From assembly GCF_002994745.2 (NCBI RefSeq), contig NC_037088.1, positions 62,576,397-62,640,396 of the forward strand: a stretch of 64,000 nt of DNA, written 5' to 3'. This stretch comes from Rosa chinensis. Taxonomy: Eukaryota > Streptophyta > Magnoliopsida > Rosales > Rosaceae. Position 1 is the stretch's first letter. Each line of letters opens with the position of its first letter. A program made the position numbers and the translations under genes. Positions 35,601 to 47,205 of this stretch are shown here, piece after piece. The notes beneath the pieces are model-generated. The model searched no databases and was not told the DNA's origin. It saw only the letters and a program-made list of their open reading frames with translations.

Positions 35601-35675
35601 ACGTTTACCAAACGCACACAGGTCATGTGCTTATAAGCAGGGGAGCAGAAAAGCCCCCCCAAACGCACCCTGGGT
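32642..35675. mobile_element. Long-TIR DNA element enclosing a multi-exon gene fragment
   Basis: The left end, from about 32,642 (GGGGGTGTGTTTGGTA), and the right end, about 35,675 (reverse complement AGGGTGCGTTTGG), are inverted repeats. Similarity extends inward for about 150 bases through 'gtttggtaaac' and 'gaaaagc' blocks on both sides. The GGGTGTGTTTGG-type terminus is common in hAT-like and other plant MITEs. No target duplication could be fixed, so boundaries and superfamily are uncertain. No transposase was seen. The interior carries minus-strand exons of an unidentified gene. Confidence 0.5.
33448..34659 (-). pseudogene. Unidentified multi-exon gene fragment inside the long-TIR element
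   Basis: On the minus strand, exon-like pieces keep frame across splice sites. About 34659-34623 reads LISPEEVCELVS and ends at a donor. The piece 33920-33845 reads PWNLLKLHGIVKCICVLLSW then DTDTP, and joins 33617-33448, GTKAWATFDCEDSSILLINQ, running to a TGA. The last junction is clean: the codon is completed and the frame is open to the stop. A UTR-like CT-rich stretch lies near 35,450-35,220. I do not recognise the family. Because it starts and ends inside the inverted repeats, it may be a captured gene (Pack-type) or a resident gene flanked by two insertions. Confidence 0.45.
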
Positions 35676-35995
35676 TCTGGTTACTGTCCAAACAGGGAAG
35701 GTTGAGTACCTCAAGTTCTGAAAGACTAGTCTTTGACTGAACTCCAAATATACTAGCATGCAACTGCCCCTACACATGGTCTTGTACTCACTCAAATCCC
35801 AAGTCAATCAAACGGTCCAAACCCAACACCCAATTCCCCTTCTTTTCTGATATTCACTTGCACATTTCCACCCAAGAAAGCTAAAACACCTTGTCCTCGC
35901 CACCTTCTCTTAGCTCAAGACAGAACAAGCTTCTCTCTCTCTCTCTGCAAAAACAGAGAAGAAGAAGAAAGAAAATCCAAGCTCCACCCAAAAAA

Positions 35996-38959
35996 ATGGC
36001 CATCACAGTTTTCCTTATCACCTTGCTATTTTTCTTCACACACCCACCGCATGTTTATGGAAACACAGAGCTGAGAGCACTCATGGACATCAAGGCCCTT
36101 TTGGACCCGCCGAGTCTGTACCTTTCTTCATGGACTGTCCATGGAGACCCGTGTGACGGGTCGTTTGAAGGTATCGGGTGCAACAAAGCGGGTCGGGTTG
36201 CCAATATTTCATTGCAAGGAAAAGGGCTATCTGGGAAGCTGTCTCCTGCCATTGGAGAGCTCAAGGATTTGACTGGGATTTACATGCATTATAACTCTTT
36301 GAAGGGAGAGATACCCAGAGAGATTGCCAACTTGACTCAGCTCAGTGACTTGTATTTGAATGTCAATAATCTAAGTGGAGAGATTCCCCCTGAGATCGGA
36401 AACGTGGGCAGCTTAGAAGGTTAGCTCTAAATTTTTCAGCAAGTTTTTCATTTTGATGTTCTTTAAGCTTGTGATTATTTAGTTTTTGATTGTGTAGACC
36501 CACTTTATAAGATTTTTGTGTAGCTTTGTAAGCTTTTTTTTGTGAAAAGATTTGAACTTTGTTTGTTTCACAAAAAGAGAGATTATTGGACCGGTTCAGA
36601 ATAAATGGGTTTGCTTTGTTTGAACAATAGGACTATTTTGTTCAGTTTAATAGTCTGGGTGGTGAAAGATTTGGACTTGTTCGTGTATGTGTCATGTGTG
36701 TATCTAAATTTGTTTTTACTCTCTGCAACCTTATGGTTTTGTTTCCAGTACTAACAATAGTAAAACAATTTCTACCAGTACTATTTGCTTTTGGTTTTTG
36801 GATGCAGAAGATTTTAAATTTATTTGCTTTATTTTTCATCAATGAAACAATACTTTATTAGCAATATTTTTTTTTCATTCAAAGTGGTTTATTTGGTAGC
36901 CAAATGCTAGATAGGAAATTGAATGCATGGAGTCAAGAACACTCAATTTGTTGTCTGATTTATGTGTTTTTTTTTCCCATTTTCTTACATGTTTTTCTAT
37001 CACAGTTTTAATCTTCCTGATCTGGGTTTTGTGTTTGCTTTTCAGTTTTGCAGCTTTGCTATAATCAGCTAACTGGAAGCATACCAACACAGCTGGGGTC
37101 TTTGAAGAACCTTAGTGTTCTTGCTCTGCAGTCCAACCAGTTAACTGGTGCAATTCCAGCAAGTTTAGGAAACTTGGAAATGCTAATGAGACTGGATTTG
37201 GGCTACAACAACCTCTTTGGTTCTATTCCCATGAAAGTAGCTGATGCACCTTTGCTTGAAGTTCTAGACATTCGGAATAATACCCTTTCTGGCAATGTAC
37301 CTCTTGGTAAGAATATTGTATGACCTCATTTCATCTTTAAATCACTTAATTGTGAAAGTTTTTACTCATCTTTACTATATTTAATGCAGCTCTGAAGAGA
37401 CTAAATGATGGATTCTCTTATGAAAACAATCTGGGATTGTGTGGAGCTGGATTTATGTCCTTAACAGCCTGCAACACTTCAAGTCATCTAAATGCAAGTA
37501 GACCTGAACCCTTTGGATCAACGCCAACACGAGCTATCCCGGAGACTGCAAATGTGCAGTTGCCTTGCAACCAATCTCGGTGCTCGAATATGTCAAAATC
37601 CCATCAAGCATCTGTTGCTGTTGTTGTTGGTATTGTTGTACTAACAATTGCATTATCGGCTATAGGAATTCTACTCTTCACACAGCATCGTCGCCAGAAA
37701 CAGAAGCTTGGGTCCTCATTTGATGTTTCTGATACCCGCCTTAGTGTTGATGAGGCCAAGGCGAAGGGTGTAGCTCACAGGAAATATGGCTCTCCCCTTA
37801 TGAGCCTCGAGTATTCTCACGGGTGGGATCCTTTAGCTGATGGGAGGAATTTAAGTGCATTTGCCCAAGACGTGTTCCATAGCTTTAAATTCAATTTGGA
37901 AGAGGTGGAGACTGCTACTCAGTATTTCTCCGAGGTGAATCTATTGGGAAAGAGTAACTTCTCTGCTACCTATAAAGGAATATTACGAGACGGGACTGTT
38001 GTGGCTGTTAAGAGCATTGGAAAAACTTGCTGCAAGACTGAGGAAGCAGAGTTCTTGAAGGGGTTGAACATGTTAACCTCACTGAGGCATGAAAATTTAG
38101 TGAAATTGAGGGGATTTTGTTGCTCAAGGGGCCGCGGAGAGTGCTTTCTCATTTATGAATTTGTTCCGAATGGAAGTTTGCTGCGATATCTTGACATCAA
38201 GGAGGGCGACAGCAATGTTCTTGAATGGTCAACTAGAGTTTCTATTGTGAAGGGCATTGCTAAAGGTCAGTTTTTAGCTCATTTATTTTGAAGCTTCATA
38301 ACAATAAAAATATAAAATACATTCATAGAATTACTATTATCTGGCAGAGTTATTTTGTACAGGTTATATACTTGTATAAGTTTCCTGGTTCAATCTTGAA
38401 TGCTTATGTTTTCAGAGATGCATCTGTAGCCGTAAAATCCTGTTTTCTCTGTGCTGAGTTCCGCTGTCTATGTGCAGGTCTATCTTATTTACATGGATAT
38501 AAGCCAAACAAACCTGCTCTTGTTCACCAAAACATTTCGGCTGAAAAGGTGCTGATTGACCAGCGATTCAACCCCTTGCTCTCAGATTCCGGACTGCACA
38601 AGCTTCTTACCAATGATGTTGTCTTCTCAGCACTCAAGGCCAGCGCCGCTATGGGATACCTAGCTCCAGAGTACACCACTACCGGACGATTTACAGAGAA
38701 AAGTGATGTTTATGCATTTGGGGTGCTTGTTTTCCAAATTCTATCTGGGAAACGGAAGGTGACCAACTCCATGCGTCTTGGTGCTGAGTCGGGCAGATTC
38801 AAAGACTATATCGACCAAAACCTCAATGGTAGGTTCTTTGAGTATGAAGCGTCCAAGCTTGCAAAGACTGCTTTGCTTTGCACCCATGATTCTCCAATTG
38901 AGAGACCATCTATGGGAGAAGTTGTTCAAGAGTTTAGTAATTGCAGCAGCTGTCTCTGA
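35996..38959 (+). CDS. Leucine-rich repeat receptor-like protein with pseudokinase domain
   Basis: Four exons, 35996-36419, 37046-37306, 37390-38265 and 38478-38959, give 680 aa. A signal peptide (about 1-22) is followed by an LRR N-cap and about six LRRs (LTGSIPTQLGSLKNLSVLAL type), a Cys-containing juxtamembrane part, one TM helix (about 303-326) and a kinase fold. The glycine loop is degenerate (GKSNFSAT). The VAVK lysine (Lys436) is present. HRD is HQN (537-539) and DFG is DSG (557-559). The APE region is intact (YLAPEYTTTGRF). By family knowledge this is a catalytically inactive, signalling-scaffold kinase of the At5g51560/At4g22730 type. The start at 35996 gives the signal peptide. A decayed partial copy lies at 43,870-45,980. 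Confidence 0.9.
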
Positions 38960-39409
38960 TTCCTCGGTGGAAATTTTCATCCATTACCTCAGTAATAGGT
39001 AATGGGCTAATAGTTAGCCGGATAAATTAACTGCTAACTTCGGTGGATGGTTCGTGGACTACATGATGTATAATTTATGTGTCCTTTTTCTTGAGGACTA
39101 AGCTTTGTTGTGATTTGTGAATGTTGTAGGCCATTGTTAATGTAGTCTATTAGCAATGCATGTGATGTTTTGGGAAGATTTTCTCATGTATGGTAGCCAT
39201 TGAATGTCTACTCTATTAAGAGGTGATTTTCCTCCCCTCCACAACCTAAATCTATTTCTATTTCGCTTGTCAAACTTATGCGGAAGAACCATGGTGTTTA
39301 ATAGAACTCGTCCAAAATCAACTAATGTGTGCATGGATAGGGCTTCAAAAGTTCCTCTGCTCTTGCCCAAACAAAAAAAAGGACCTTCAAAGACTTGGCT
39401 TCATCCCCA

Positions 39410-39615
39410 ATGGCGTCTTCTGCCAAGAGAAATCGAAAGGGAAAACGACCTGCTGTTCCGGAGGACTCTCCATTCTTCTGCTTAAGAATTGTTAATGTTG
39501 ATGATATCAAGGCCGGAAAGAAGGTTGTAAACTCTCTCAAAGCTTGTGACTTTATGAGCTGAAACATGCATTTGCTTCAGTTCTGATCTTCTTTCTTTTT
39601 GGTTATCTCTCTATG

Positions 39616-39648
<33 letters not shown>

Positions 39649-41774
39649 TTCTTTCTCTTAGTTCTGATCTTCTTTCTTTAGCTTGAAAGATGAAACCTTT
39701 ACATTTTCCACCCCTTTCATAGGAACATACTTATTAATTTCACCGCTCGTTAATCTTGAGAGTTGAAAGTTGAGAACTTTACATGTTAACTTCTTGATTT
39801 CTGCTTGATTTTCTTGAAGAAAGAAGAAGAAGAAGAAGAAAGAGGATCTGCTTGATTTCTGAACTTTTTGTAGCTAAAAAGTTGTAACCTTTCCCTTGTT
39901 TTTTGAAGGAACATACGTTTACTTAATTCATCTGTTTGTTAATCTTTAAAGTTGAGAACTTTACATGTTATCTTCTCATTTGAAAAACAGAGAGAGGAAG
40001 AAATTACATTGTTTGTACTGTCTCTTGTAAAAGAACATAAAGATCTTGTTTTATCCTTCTGTTCTTACTTATTTTGCTCTTGTACATCCCTTGGTTGTAA
40101 TAACTTTGTGACTTTCTGCCTTTCGATTTGGTCAGAACTCAGAAGTGAGAGAATTCTGATTTCAATGCTTCTTATGATCATTTGTTGCTAGGTGTACATT
40201 TGCAATGCAGGCATCATATACACAAGCTCCTAGCACTAGGCTCTTAGCAGCATTGTAATGATTTGGGGCTTGTTTTCGCCATCGAATCTAACAAGTTTTC
40301 AAGTTTTTTACTGGGTTTATATTCCCTTGGCCTTGACTTTTAGCTGTATCCTTATTTGTTTGTGGCTTGTTTTGGCAATCTTACTTGAATCCACTGTTGT
40401 TCAATTTGTGGCTAAGTCTAAGTTTAAACATATGTACAGGAACTTCGGGCCGCAGCTGTGAAGAAGTATGGAGATCAAATGGGAGATCACATATTCCTCA
40501 AGGTTCCAAATTGTGGAGAACCTTGGAAAGTAAAGTTGAGAAAATCACCTAGTGGTAACCAAATGTGGTTAGAGGAGGGATGGGAAGCATTTACCAACTT
40601 TTACTTACTAGAACAAGGTGACACCATGGTGTTCAACTATGAAGGCAAACATTCCCATTTCCAAGTACGCATCATTGGTTGGGATGATATGGAAACTGAC
40701 TACCCTAGACATGGTATGTATATATCCAGTGGGATCCAGCTCCTCTGCAGTGCAGAGGGTGTGCAGTTATGTAAATTTACTAAAATCTGGAGCTTCCAAG
40801 TGATCTAATGTCTAAAACATAGCCACATCAGCTCATATCATTGGGTCTTTTTCTTCTCAACTTTTCTAACGCTGCCGTTAACTCCTTGAAGACGAAAAAC
40901 AAAAAAATTCGAACGAACGAAGAACTGACGAACTGGGATTTTCTTCAGATGCAGTTGCAGTAGAGAACAAATTAAGAACACAAATGCTAATGATCACCAT
41001 TAATTCCTTAAATTGTTTCATGAAATAGGACCTAATATAAAATTATAAATTATGGCAACCGCCTTAATTCTCATGCCATTTCAAAACAGAGGTTGTTCAT
41101 TACCATCTTCATTTTCCCAAATCCACGAACAAATATGGGTAATAGACTAACAGGAGCTTTAAACCAATAAGCTTCAGGTATATTTCAATGACAAATCCCT
41201 CTAATACCTTTGGAGAGTTTTCATCTCAACCTTCAGGTCTTTTTCACATGCTAATACTTTGATTCCAAAAGGCAGAGGAGGAAAAAGAAAGGAGAAGGAG
41301 AAAAAAGACGATAGAGGGGAATCAGGGGATAGATAGAATTCAGTTCGGATTTTAGGGTTTTTTTTTTCCCTCCTTGTGGAGTTGTGGTATTTTAACGACG
41401 TTAAGATTCATTTGAGAAGAAGAAAAGTCTAAAAAACAATGTTAGCTTATGTGGCACAATTAAATTCATTAGATTAGAAGGAGGATTAGGATTTTATGAA
41501 ATTTAGGTAAATTAACTTTAGAGGATCCAAATCCATATCGGTGTATGATAATGCTCTTGTACTTGTATTACTTTGGGTTACAACTTTTGTCATTCAGAGA
41601 TGTATGGACATCATTGTGTTGAATTATTCATGGGAATTAACAGGAGACGAAGTCAAAGCCATGGTAATTTCCTCTGGATCCTCTGCTGATGGACAGGAAA
41701 ATGAAGCTAGAGTCATTGTGATTTCATCCGGATCCTCTGCTGATGATCATGAAAATGAAGCTAGAGCAAAATAA
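39410..41774 (+). CDS. B3-domain transcription factor (REM/VRN1-like), short form
   Basis: Three exons, 39410-39523, 40440-40713 and 41644-41774, give 172 aa with consistent phases. The basic N-terminus (AKRNRKGKR) may be a nuclear localisation signal. One B3 domain follows, from FFCLRIVNVDDI to FQVRIIGWDD, with the VKKYGDQMGDHIFLKVPN and LEQGDTMVFNYEGKHSHF blocks. The C-terminal exon encodes two tandem copies of VISSGSSAD..ENEAR, where VIVISSGSS resembles a SUMO-interaction motif. B3 domains bind DNA in the nucleus; VRN1-type members act in chromatin and flowering control, but target and role here are unknown. LRAAA stands where many family members have LRIP, which weakens the first DNA-contact strand. 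Most VRN1-like proteins have two B3 domains; this one has one. Confidence 0.75.
39616..39644. repeat. (CT)n microsatellite in the B3 gene intron 1
   Basis: A run of about 14 CT units lies in the first intron. A GAA-rich run ('gaagaagaagaagaa') follows at about 39,822-39,841. Confidence 0.9.
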
Positions 41775-42244
41775 GTAACGAGTCTTTTCATTCGGATCCT
41801 CTAGTAATGCAACTAATGTAAAAATGAGTGTTTCGGTTGAGTTTGAGTGCAATCTTCATGTGTATATATTCCTCTATCACAGGGAATTAGCTTCATCTAT
41901 AACTGAAATTATAAATTTCTACTCTTCTTTTCCGAACTATGTGAAGCATTCCTCTCAATCCAGAAAAAAGAAAGAAAAAAAAAAGGAGCCACTCTGTGAG
42001 ATGGGCTTCCTTTTGGCTTTGAAATTAATATTGAAATGAGTGCATCATCTTTGAATCATTTAACCAAAGACGCTTTCAGACGAAAAGTAAACAAGCAAGG
42101 TTATTCAAGTTTTCTTGTTTAGTCAGTTTGACACTAACAAAATTTTTAGACATAGTACTTTAGCTGACTGGCTCAATTTGAAAGCTGACCATGAAACCTT
42201 ACCATGATGATTAAGACCAAAATCCGATTCCTAATACCTTTCAA
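41775..42244. other. Intergenic, no recognised feature
   Basis: AT-rich sequence between the B3 gene and the TNL remnant. The first part is probably the B3 3' UTR. Confidence 0.5.
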
Positions 42245-43590
42245 GTGACCTGCAAAACTCAATCAAACAAAATTTCATGGTCTGAAATTTTGAAAAGACA
42301 ATACAAACCATGCCCTCGTGCTCTTGTTAATAACCGTCCGGTACATCTCACTACAGCGGAAATTCAATATACATCTAAAAAGTTGATTTCTCGTCATCTA
42401 AAGCCTATGGCTTGGTTGGAATGGATTATCATTTGGCTGAAATGGATAAACTATTATGTATTGAGGCAGATGATGTTCGCTTTATTGGAATATGGGGAAT
42501 GGCTTGTGTTGGAAAAACAACCACTGGTAGAGCTGTATATGAAGACATTGCAGGTCAGTTTGAACACTACTGCATTCTTGAAAATGTCAAGGAAGATTTC
42601 TACACAAGTACACATATGGTGCAGTGCATATGCAGAATAAACTTTTGTCTACAATGTCCAGGTCTTGGGGCATTTAGAATCCTTAGAGGTCTTGGGGCAT
42701 TTAGAATCCTTGAGAGGCATTGAAGTAAAGGTGAGTGGTATAAAAACACTCCCTTTCTCTATCTTACGTTTGAATAATCTTAAAAGATTATTATGTAATG
42801 AAAGTAGAGAAATGATGGCGCCCTTTTCGTCATGGCCATCATAGGTGCAAGAGGATTCTAGTTACTCTCATCTGCTACATCTTGATTTTTTTAAGTGACT
42901 GCAATCTGTTGGATTTATCGGATGGTATTGCTCATTTGTCTTTGTTGGACTCATTGAAGTTGTGCAGAAACAATATGGAGAACTTACCTGCAACTATGGA
43001 CCGACTTCATCGTTTAAGATTTCTCCAAGTGGATGGTTGCAGTAGACTGACATCAATACCACAGCTTTCATCCAATGTAAATCACATATTTGCTAATGAT
43101 TGCAGAGCGCTCAGAGCAGTTGCAACTTCAAAGCCTTACCGTCATACGAATCTGAACTTCACATTTTCTAATTGCTTGCAGCTGGCACAAAAGAATCAAT
43201 TTACAGAGATAGTGGAAACGCATCATTCTCAACATCAGGTTTTTGTTCTATTCCGCTCTCACTAGCACAAACCTTGACACAAATATTTTATTTACAATTA
43301 CAATGTTAACCGGAATGAAGCTGCACTGTTGTTTACTTGTTTTCGTTGAATAGGGTAACCATCCTCAATATCTTTCATTTTATATGTCTAAGTGTCTTCC
43401 TGGAAGAGAAGTTCCAGATTGGTTCTACAATCAGCGTACAGGATCTTCAGTAACTGTGCTGCTACCACCGTATTCGTTCCATAAAAAGCTTTTGGGATAC
43501 GCTATATGTGCCGTTGCTGATCATAACTTAAAGGGTTCGTGTCTGCTCCCAATTCATGCATATGGTCTGTGTTATTGTACCTTCAAATGA
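42245..43590 (+). pseudogene. TIR-NBS-LRR (TNL) disease-resistance gene remnant
   Basis: TNL proteins are intracellular immune receptors. The plus strand shows, after a frameshift near 42,410, the NB-ARC start MVGMDYHLAEMDKLL and a P-loop GIWGMACVGKTTTGRAVYED, in which the usual GMGGIGKTT is altered to GMACVGKTT. Most of NB-ARC and the LRR are missing. LRR-like sequence resumes at about 42,880 (LSLLDSLKLCRNNMENLPAT), then a post-LRR domain ends in CLPGREVPDWFYNQRTGSSV and a stop at 43590, across an intron at about 43,235-43,353. A 28-base tandem duplication (about 42,661-42,716) sits at the deletion junction. No TIR domain is present. Not expected to be functional. Confidence 0.8.
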
Positions 43591-43869
43591 AATCATGGTG
43601 AGCACAGTTTCACTTTTTTTTTTAATGTTCGTGGTGGTCCTGTGGACAGCCTATATCTGCATTTGTGAGCTGTCTATGATGCTCATGGGAGGGAGTGAAC
43701 CAGATGATGAGTGAACATCATTTGGTCACCACACTTGCTGGTGCAGGAACATTGACAGTCACTCTTAAGTTTCTATGGGCATTTACCATTATTATCTGTT
43801 TTTTCTTCAGCAAAACTCTAAACATTTGTGGTGGCAAAGGCCAACTTGGTAAGAATTTATGATTTATCT

Positions 43870-44075
43870 GTCCTGTTTCATTAGGACTAAGCTTTGTAGT
43901 GAATCTTGTCTACGAATTTATCATGCAATGCTAATTTTATCATGCAATGCTAATAGACCATTGTTAATGTTGTCTATTAGCAATGCATGATAGAATGTTT
44001 TAAGAAATCCCTTCAATCAAGGTCGTAGCAATGCATTGAATGATTACCGTGTTAAGAGAGGTGTCTTTTTATGCA
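43870..44075 (+). repeat. Copy of the receptor-kinase 3' flank
   Basis: This segment matches about 39,095-39,235, downstream of the LRR receptor gene: 'ggactaagctttgt', 'ccattgttaatgt', 'gtctattagcaatgcatg' and 'gttaagaggtg'-type blocks in the same order. It lies before, not after, the kinase-domain copy at 44.45 kb, so it is not a simple tandem duplicate. Confidence 0.8.
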
Positions 44076-44439
44076 CAGAGCTGATAATATTCCTTACGAA
44101 ATTTGGTTATTCTAAAGTTGGTTATGGAAGAAAGTTTAGAGGGAAAACCTTGACCACTAAAAAGGATGAAAGATTGAGCAAGGGGTTAAGTTCAATCCTT
44201 ATGGATCATATGAAATTTTACAAATTGAAGAGTAAAGACTAGCACTAGCTGAAGGGGATAATAAGGTTCTCTACTCAATATTGGTGATATACTGATCCTT
44301 GCTTGCCTTTGATTTTTATGAGTCAAGCCACAAAATAAATTCTTAAATCAATGCTCGGAAGCTTTTGCTTTTCTTTCTAGTTACCTACTAGTTCTTGTCT
44401 ATGTATGCGACTCTTGTTATCAGTAATAGTACTGGTAAA

Positions 44440-45980
44440 ACATGCTGCCAGATTAATAAGGCAGAGTTGTTCTTGAAGGGATTGAACATGTTAACCCCAT
44501 TGAGCGAGGCATGAAAAAGTAGTGAAATTGAGGGGATTTTGTGACCGGGGAGAGTGCTTTCTCATTTATGAATTTATTCCAAATGGAAGTTTGCTTCCAT
44601 ATCTTGAAGTCAAGGAGGGAATGTTCCTTTTTTTTTTGGCAATAGACAGCAATGTTCCTGAATGGTCAATAACTAAAGTTTCTATTGTGAAGGGCAATGC
44701 CTCAAGGTCAGTTTTTGGCTTCTAATTTTTTTATTTTTTATACTTCGTAACATTACTCATAGAAGTACTATTATCTGGCAGAGTTATTTCGTACAGGTTA
44801 ACTTGCTATAGCTTATATACTTACTTAAGTTTCCTGGTTCAGTCTTGATTTACGTTTTGGAAAATGCTTTGGATCCCAAAATTCCATTCAAAAAAACCAT
44901 CCCAAATGACATGACATTGACCACATCAGCCTTAATGAATCTCAAAATATTCAAGCTGTCATTTTTTTTTAAATATATTTAAATTAGTTTATTTATCTCT
45001 AAGATATTAAAAAACGGAAGAAGAAAATGCGGTGAAGTTAATCAATCTAACAAGCGCGCAAACTCATGTCTTGATAAACCCTAAAAAATACAAAACTCAT
45101 CATCCATATATCGCAGCCATCTATCCACAACCAGTAAATTCTTTGTTCTATTATAAAAAAATAAAAATAAAAGAAGAAAGAAGAAGAAGAAGAAGAATAA
45201 GTAAATTTGTTCTCTCTTTTAATTTCTTGAACCAATCCAGTGGATTCAAATTTCAAAACAAGTTGGTTAAATTAACTTTTGTATTGATTTGTATCTTTCT
45301 TAATCTTTTATTAAGAGCTAACTCACAGTTTTTCATCATAATCCCTTGTGATTATGATTTACAAAGCCAATTTATGCCTTGTGGTTGCTATATTCATAAT
45401 CATCTTCTTTATTTTGGATTTTCATACGCAAGACCTTTTATTTATTCAAATCCTAGATGATTTTTCGTCCCTTCAGTTCCAAATTTTGGTGCAGCGTGAG
45501 ATGAGGATAATGATGACATGTGGTATATGAGAATATCCCTGGTATTTGAAGATCAATTTTTGGGATTGCAGGGAAGCATTATTTTTCTCATTTAATATAA
45601 TATTAAGTAATTGCATATATAATGGAAACTATATAAATGAAAATTAATTGACATAATTACATGTTGGAAATAACTATGAATGATGTGGCAATGCCACATT
45701 ATTTGGGATTGAAATTTGGTATAATATTTTGGTGTCTCTAGCACCACACTTATGTTTTTCAGAGGTACATATATATGTATAGCTGTAAATAAAAGAAAAG
45801 AAAAGAAAAAACAGATATTTCACGAATGGAGGTGACTCTTTTGGAGTGAGTTCCTGATTTCTCTCTGCTGAGTTCCACTATCTTTGCGCAGGTCTATCTT
45901 ATTTACATGGATACAACTCATACAAGCCAAACAAACCTGCTCTTGTTCACCAAAACATTTCAGATGAAAAGGTGCAGATA
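44440..45980 (+). pseudogene. Decayed partial copy of the LRR receptor-like kinase gene
   Basis: Kinase-domain sequence homologous to the end of exon 3 of the gene at 36.0-39.0 kb starts near 44,440 (GLNMLTPLSEA, then after a frameshift VKLRGFCDRGECFLIYEFIP) and is interrupted by a T-rich insertion at about 44,628. The homologous intron follows. An 891-bp element splits that intron. The start of exon 4 (GLSYLHGYN..KPNKPALVHQNIS) reappears at about 45,893-45,972 and then stops. The LRRs and the C-lobe are absent. It carries the same HQN as the intact gene, so loss of the catalytic Asp predates the duplication. Confidence 0.88.
44859..45749. mobile_element. MULE-like non-autonomous insertion, 9 bp target duplication
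   Basis: Comparison with the intact receptor-kinase intron defines an insertion of 891 bp. The flanks are TTACGTTTT (44850-44858) and TTATGTTTT (45750-45758), a 9 bp duplication with one difference, the size typical of Mutator-like elements. The ends are weakly inverted (..TGCT..GA..CCAAAAT in both), extending to 'atcccaaat' and 'ccacatca' blocks. It is AT-rich with no transposase. Confidence 0.6.
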
Positions 45981-46925
45981 ATTGATAAATTTGCAAGAGA
46001 GAGAAAGAAACAGTAAATAGTAAGATTATATATCATCCGTAACAAACCAACTGGGCTAGTCAAACAACTAAGTACCGATCATTTTACCTAGTTTTTAAGA
46101 GAGTTTCAGAAATGTGGATCAAAGCTAGATTTATTATGAATTCGAATGATGGTTGATGATACCATATTGTTGTTGGCCACAGTTAGTCATAACCATAAGT
46201 TCAAAATATATTTCTATCGTAAACCAGGAGCTCTGGCAGGTTTTAGTTTTAGACTTGAAGCACCTGCCAATCTATATACACCAAATGCAGAATCAGATCT
46301 GCAAAAAGGCAAGTCTGCCATGATAGTGATCTCAGAGACTCGACCTTACAACATAGAGCATCTCAGCATCATGTATTCTTTTCGCATCACACGGTCGCAC
46401 CTGCTTTTAAGTAAAAATGTGGATGCGTTTAGGCACCTTTTGAGGCTCTCGCTCACCGCTCACCGCTCAACACTCAGCAGTACAGTGTCAACAGGTAAGC
46501 ATAATAAACGTCGCTCTTTATTCCCAAAAAAAAAAAAAAAAAACGTCGCTCTAATCCCAGTAAGCCTAAAATTCCTAGGGTTTTTTTTCTCACTTACCTT
46601 ATTAAATTTTTTTAATTCCTTCTTATCCGAAACACTCTAAGTCTTCCCTAATACTCCATTAAGTTTTTTTTTTTAGACCATTTTACCCTCACTTCTTTGT
46701 TACTTAGAGAGAGAGAAAAAAAAAAACCACAGGAGACTTCGTCAGAGCCCGGTTACTTGCCATCAGATTCAGGCCAACTTTTGTTGGAATTCGGTCACCG
46801 GTTACTGGATTCCGGCCAACTTTCGTCAGATTCGGGTCACCGGCCGCCGCCCACCTGACTTTTCTGAAAATCTCGCCTGAGTCCCTTAAAAGGTCATCGG
46901 AGATTTCATAGGTCGCCAGAAAGGT
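45981..46925. other. Intergenic region with coding-like frame and simple repeats
   Basis: A plus-strand frame at about 46,149-46,640 (MVDDTILLLATVSHN...) is open but matches nothing I know. It contains 'ttttgaggctctcgctcacc' (46437-46456), which recurs at about 58,594. An A-run at about 46,528-46,545 separates two copies of 'aaacgtcgctct'. From 46,735 on, 'ggtcaccggttactggattccgg' style repeats of a Pro/Gly-rich composition appear. Confidence 0.3.
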
Positions 46926-46929
46926 TTAT

Positions 46930-47205
46930 TGCCTCCAATAGACGTCTATTGCCCCCGAATAGATCGACGTTTATTGGCCCCCAATAGACAGGTAATAAAC
47001 CTCTATTACCCCTCAGTAGACGTCTATTGCCCTCCAATAAAACTTTTGGTCGCCGAAATGAGAACTAATCTTCCTAAAATTAGAAAATAAAACTTTGATT
47101 AAAGAAAAAAAATGAAGAGATTATATCAATTCAAAACGTCTATTGCCCTCCAATAGACATCTATTGCCCTCCAATAGACATCTATTGCCCACCAATAGAC
47201 ATTCA
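46930..47205. repeat. Palindromic minisatellite, unit GTCTATTGCCCTCCAATAGA
   Basis: Units of about 20-22 bases in which GTCTATTG and CAATAGAC face each other across a C-rich spacer, so each unit can fold on itself. Regular copies lie at about 47,138-47,205 and more diverged ones at about 46,930-47,045. Confidence 0.85.
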
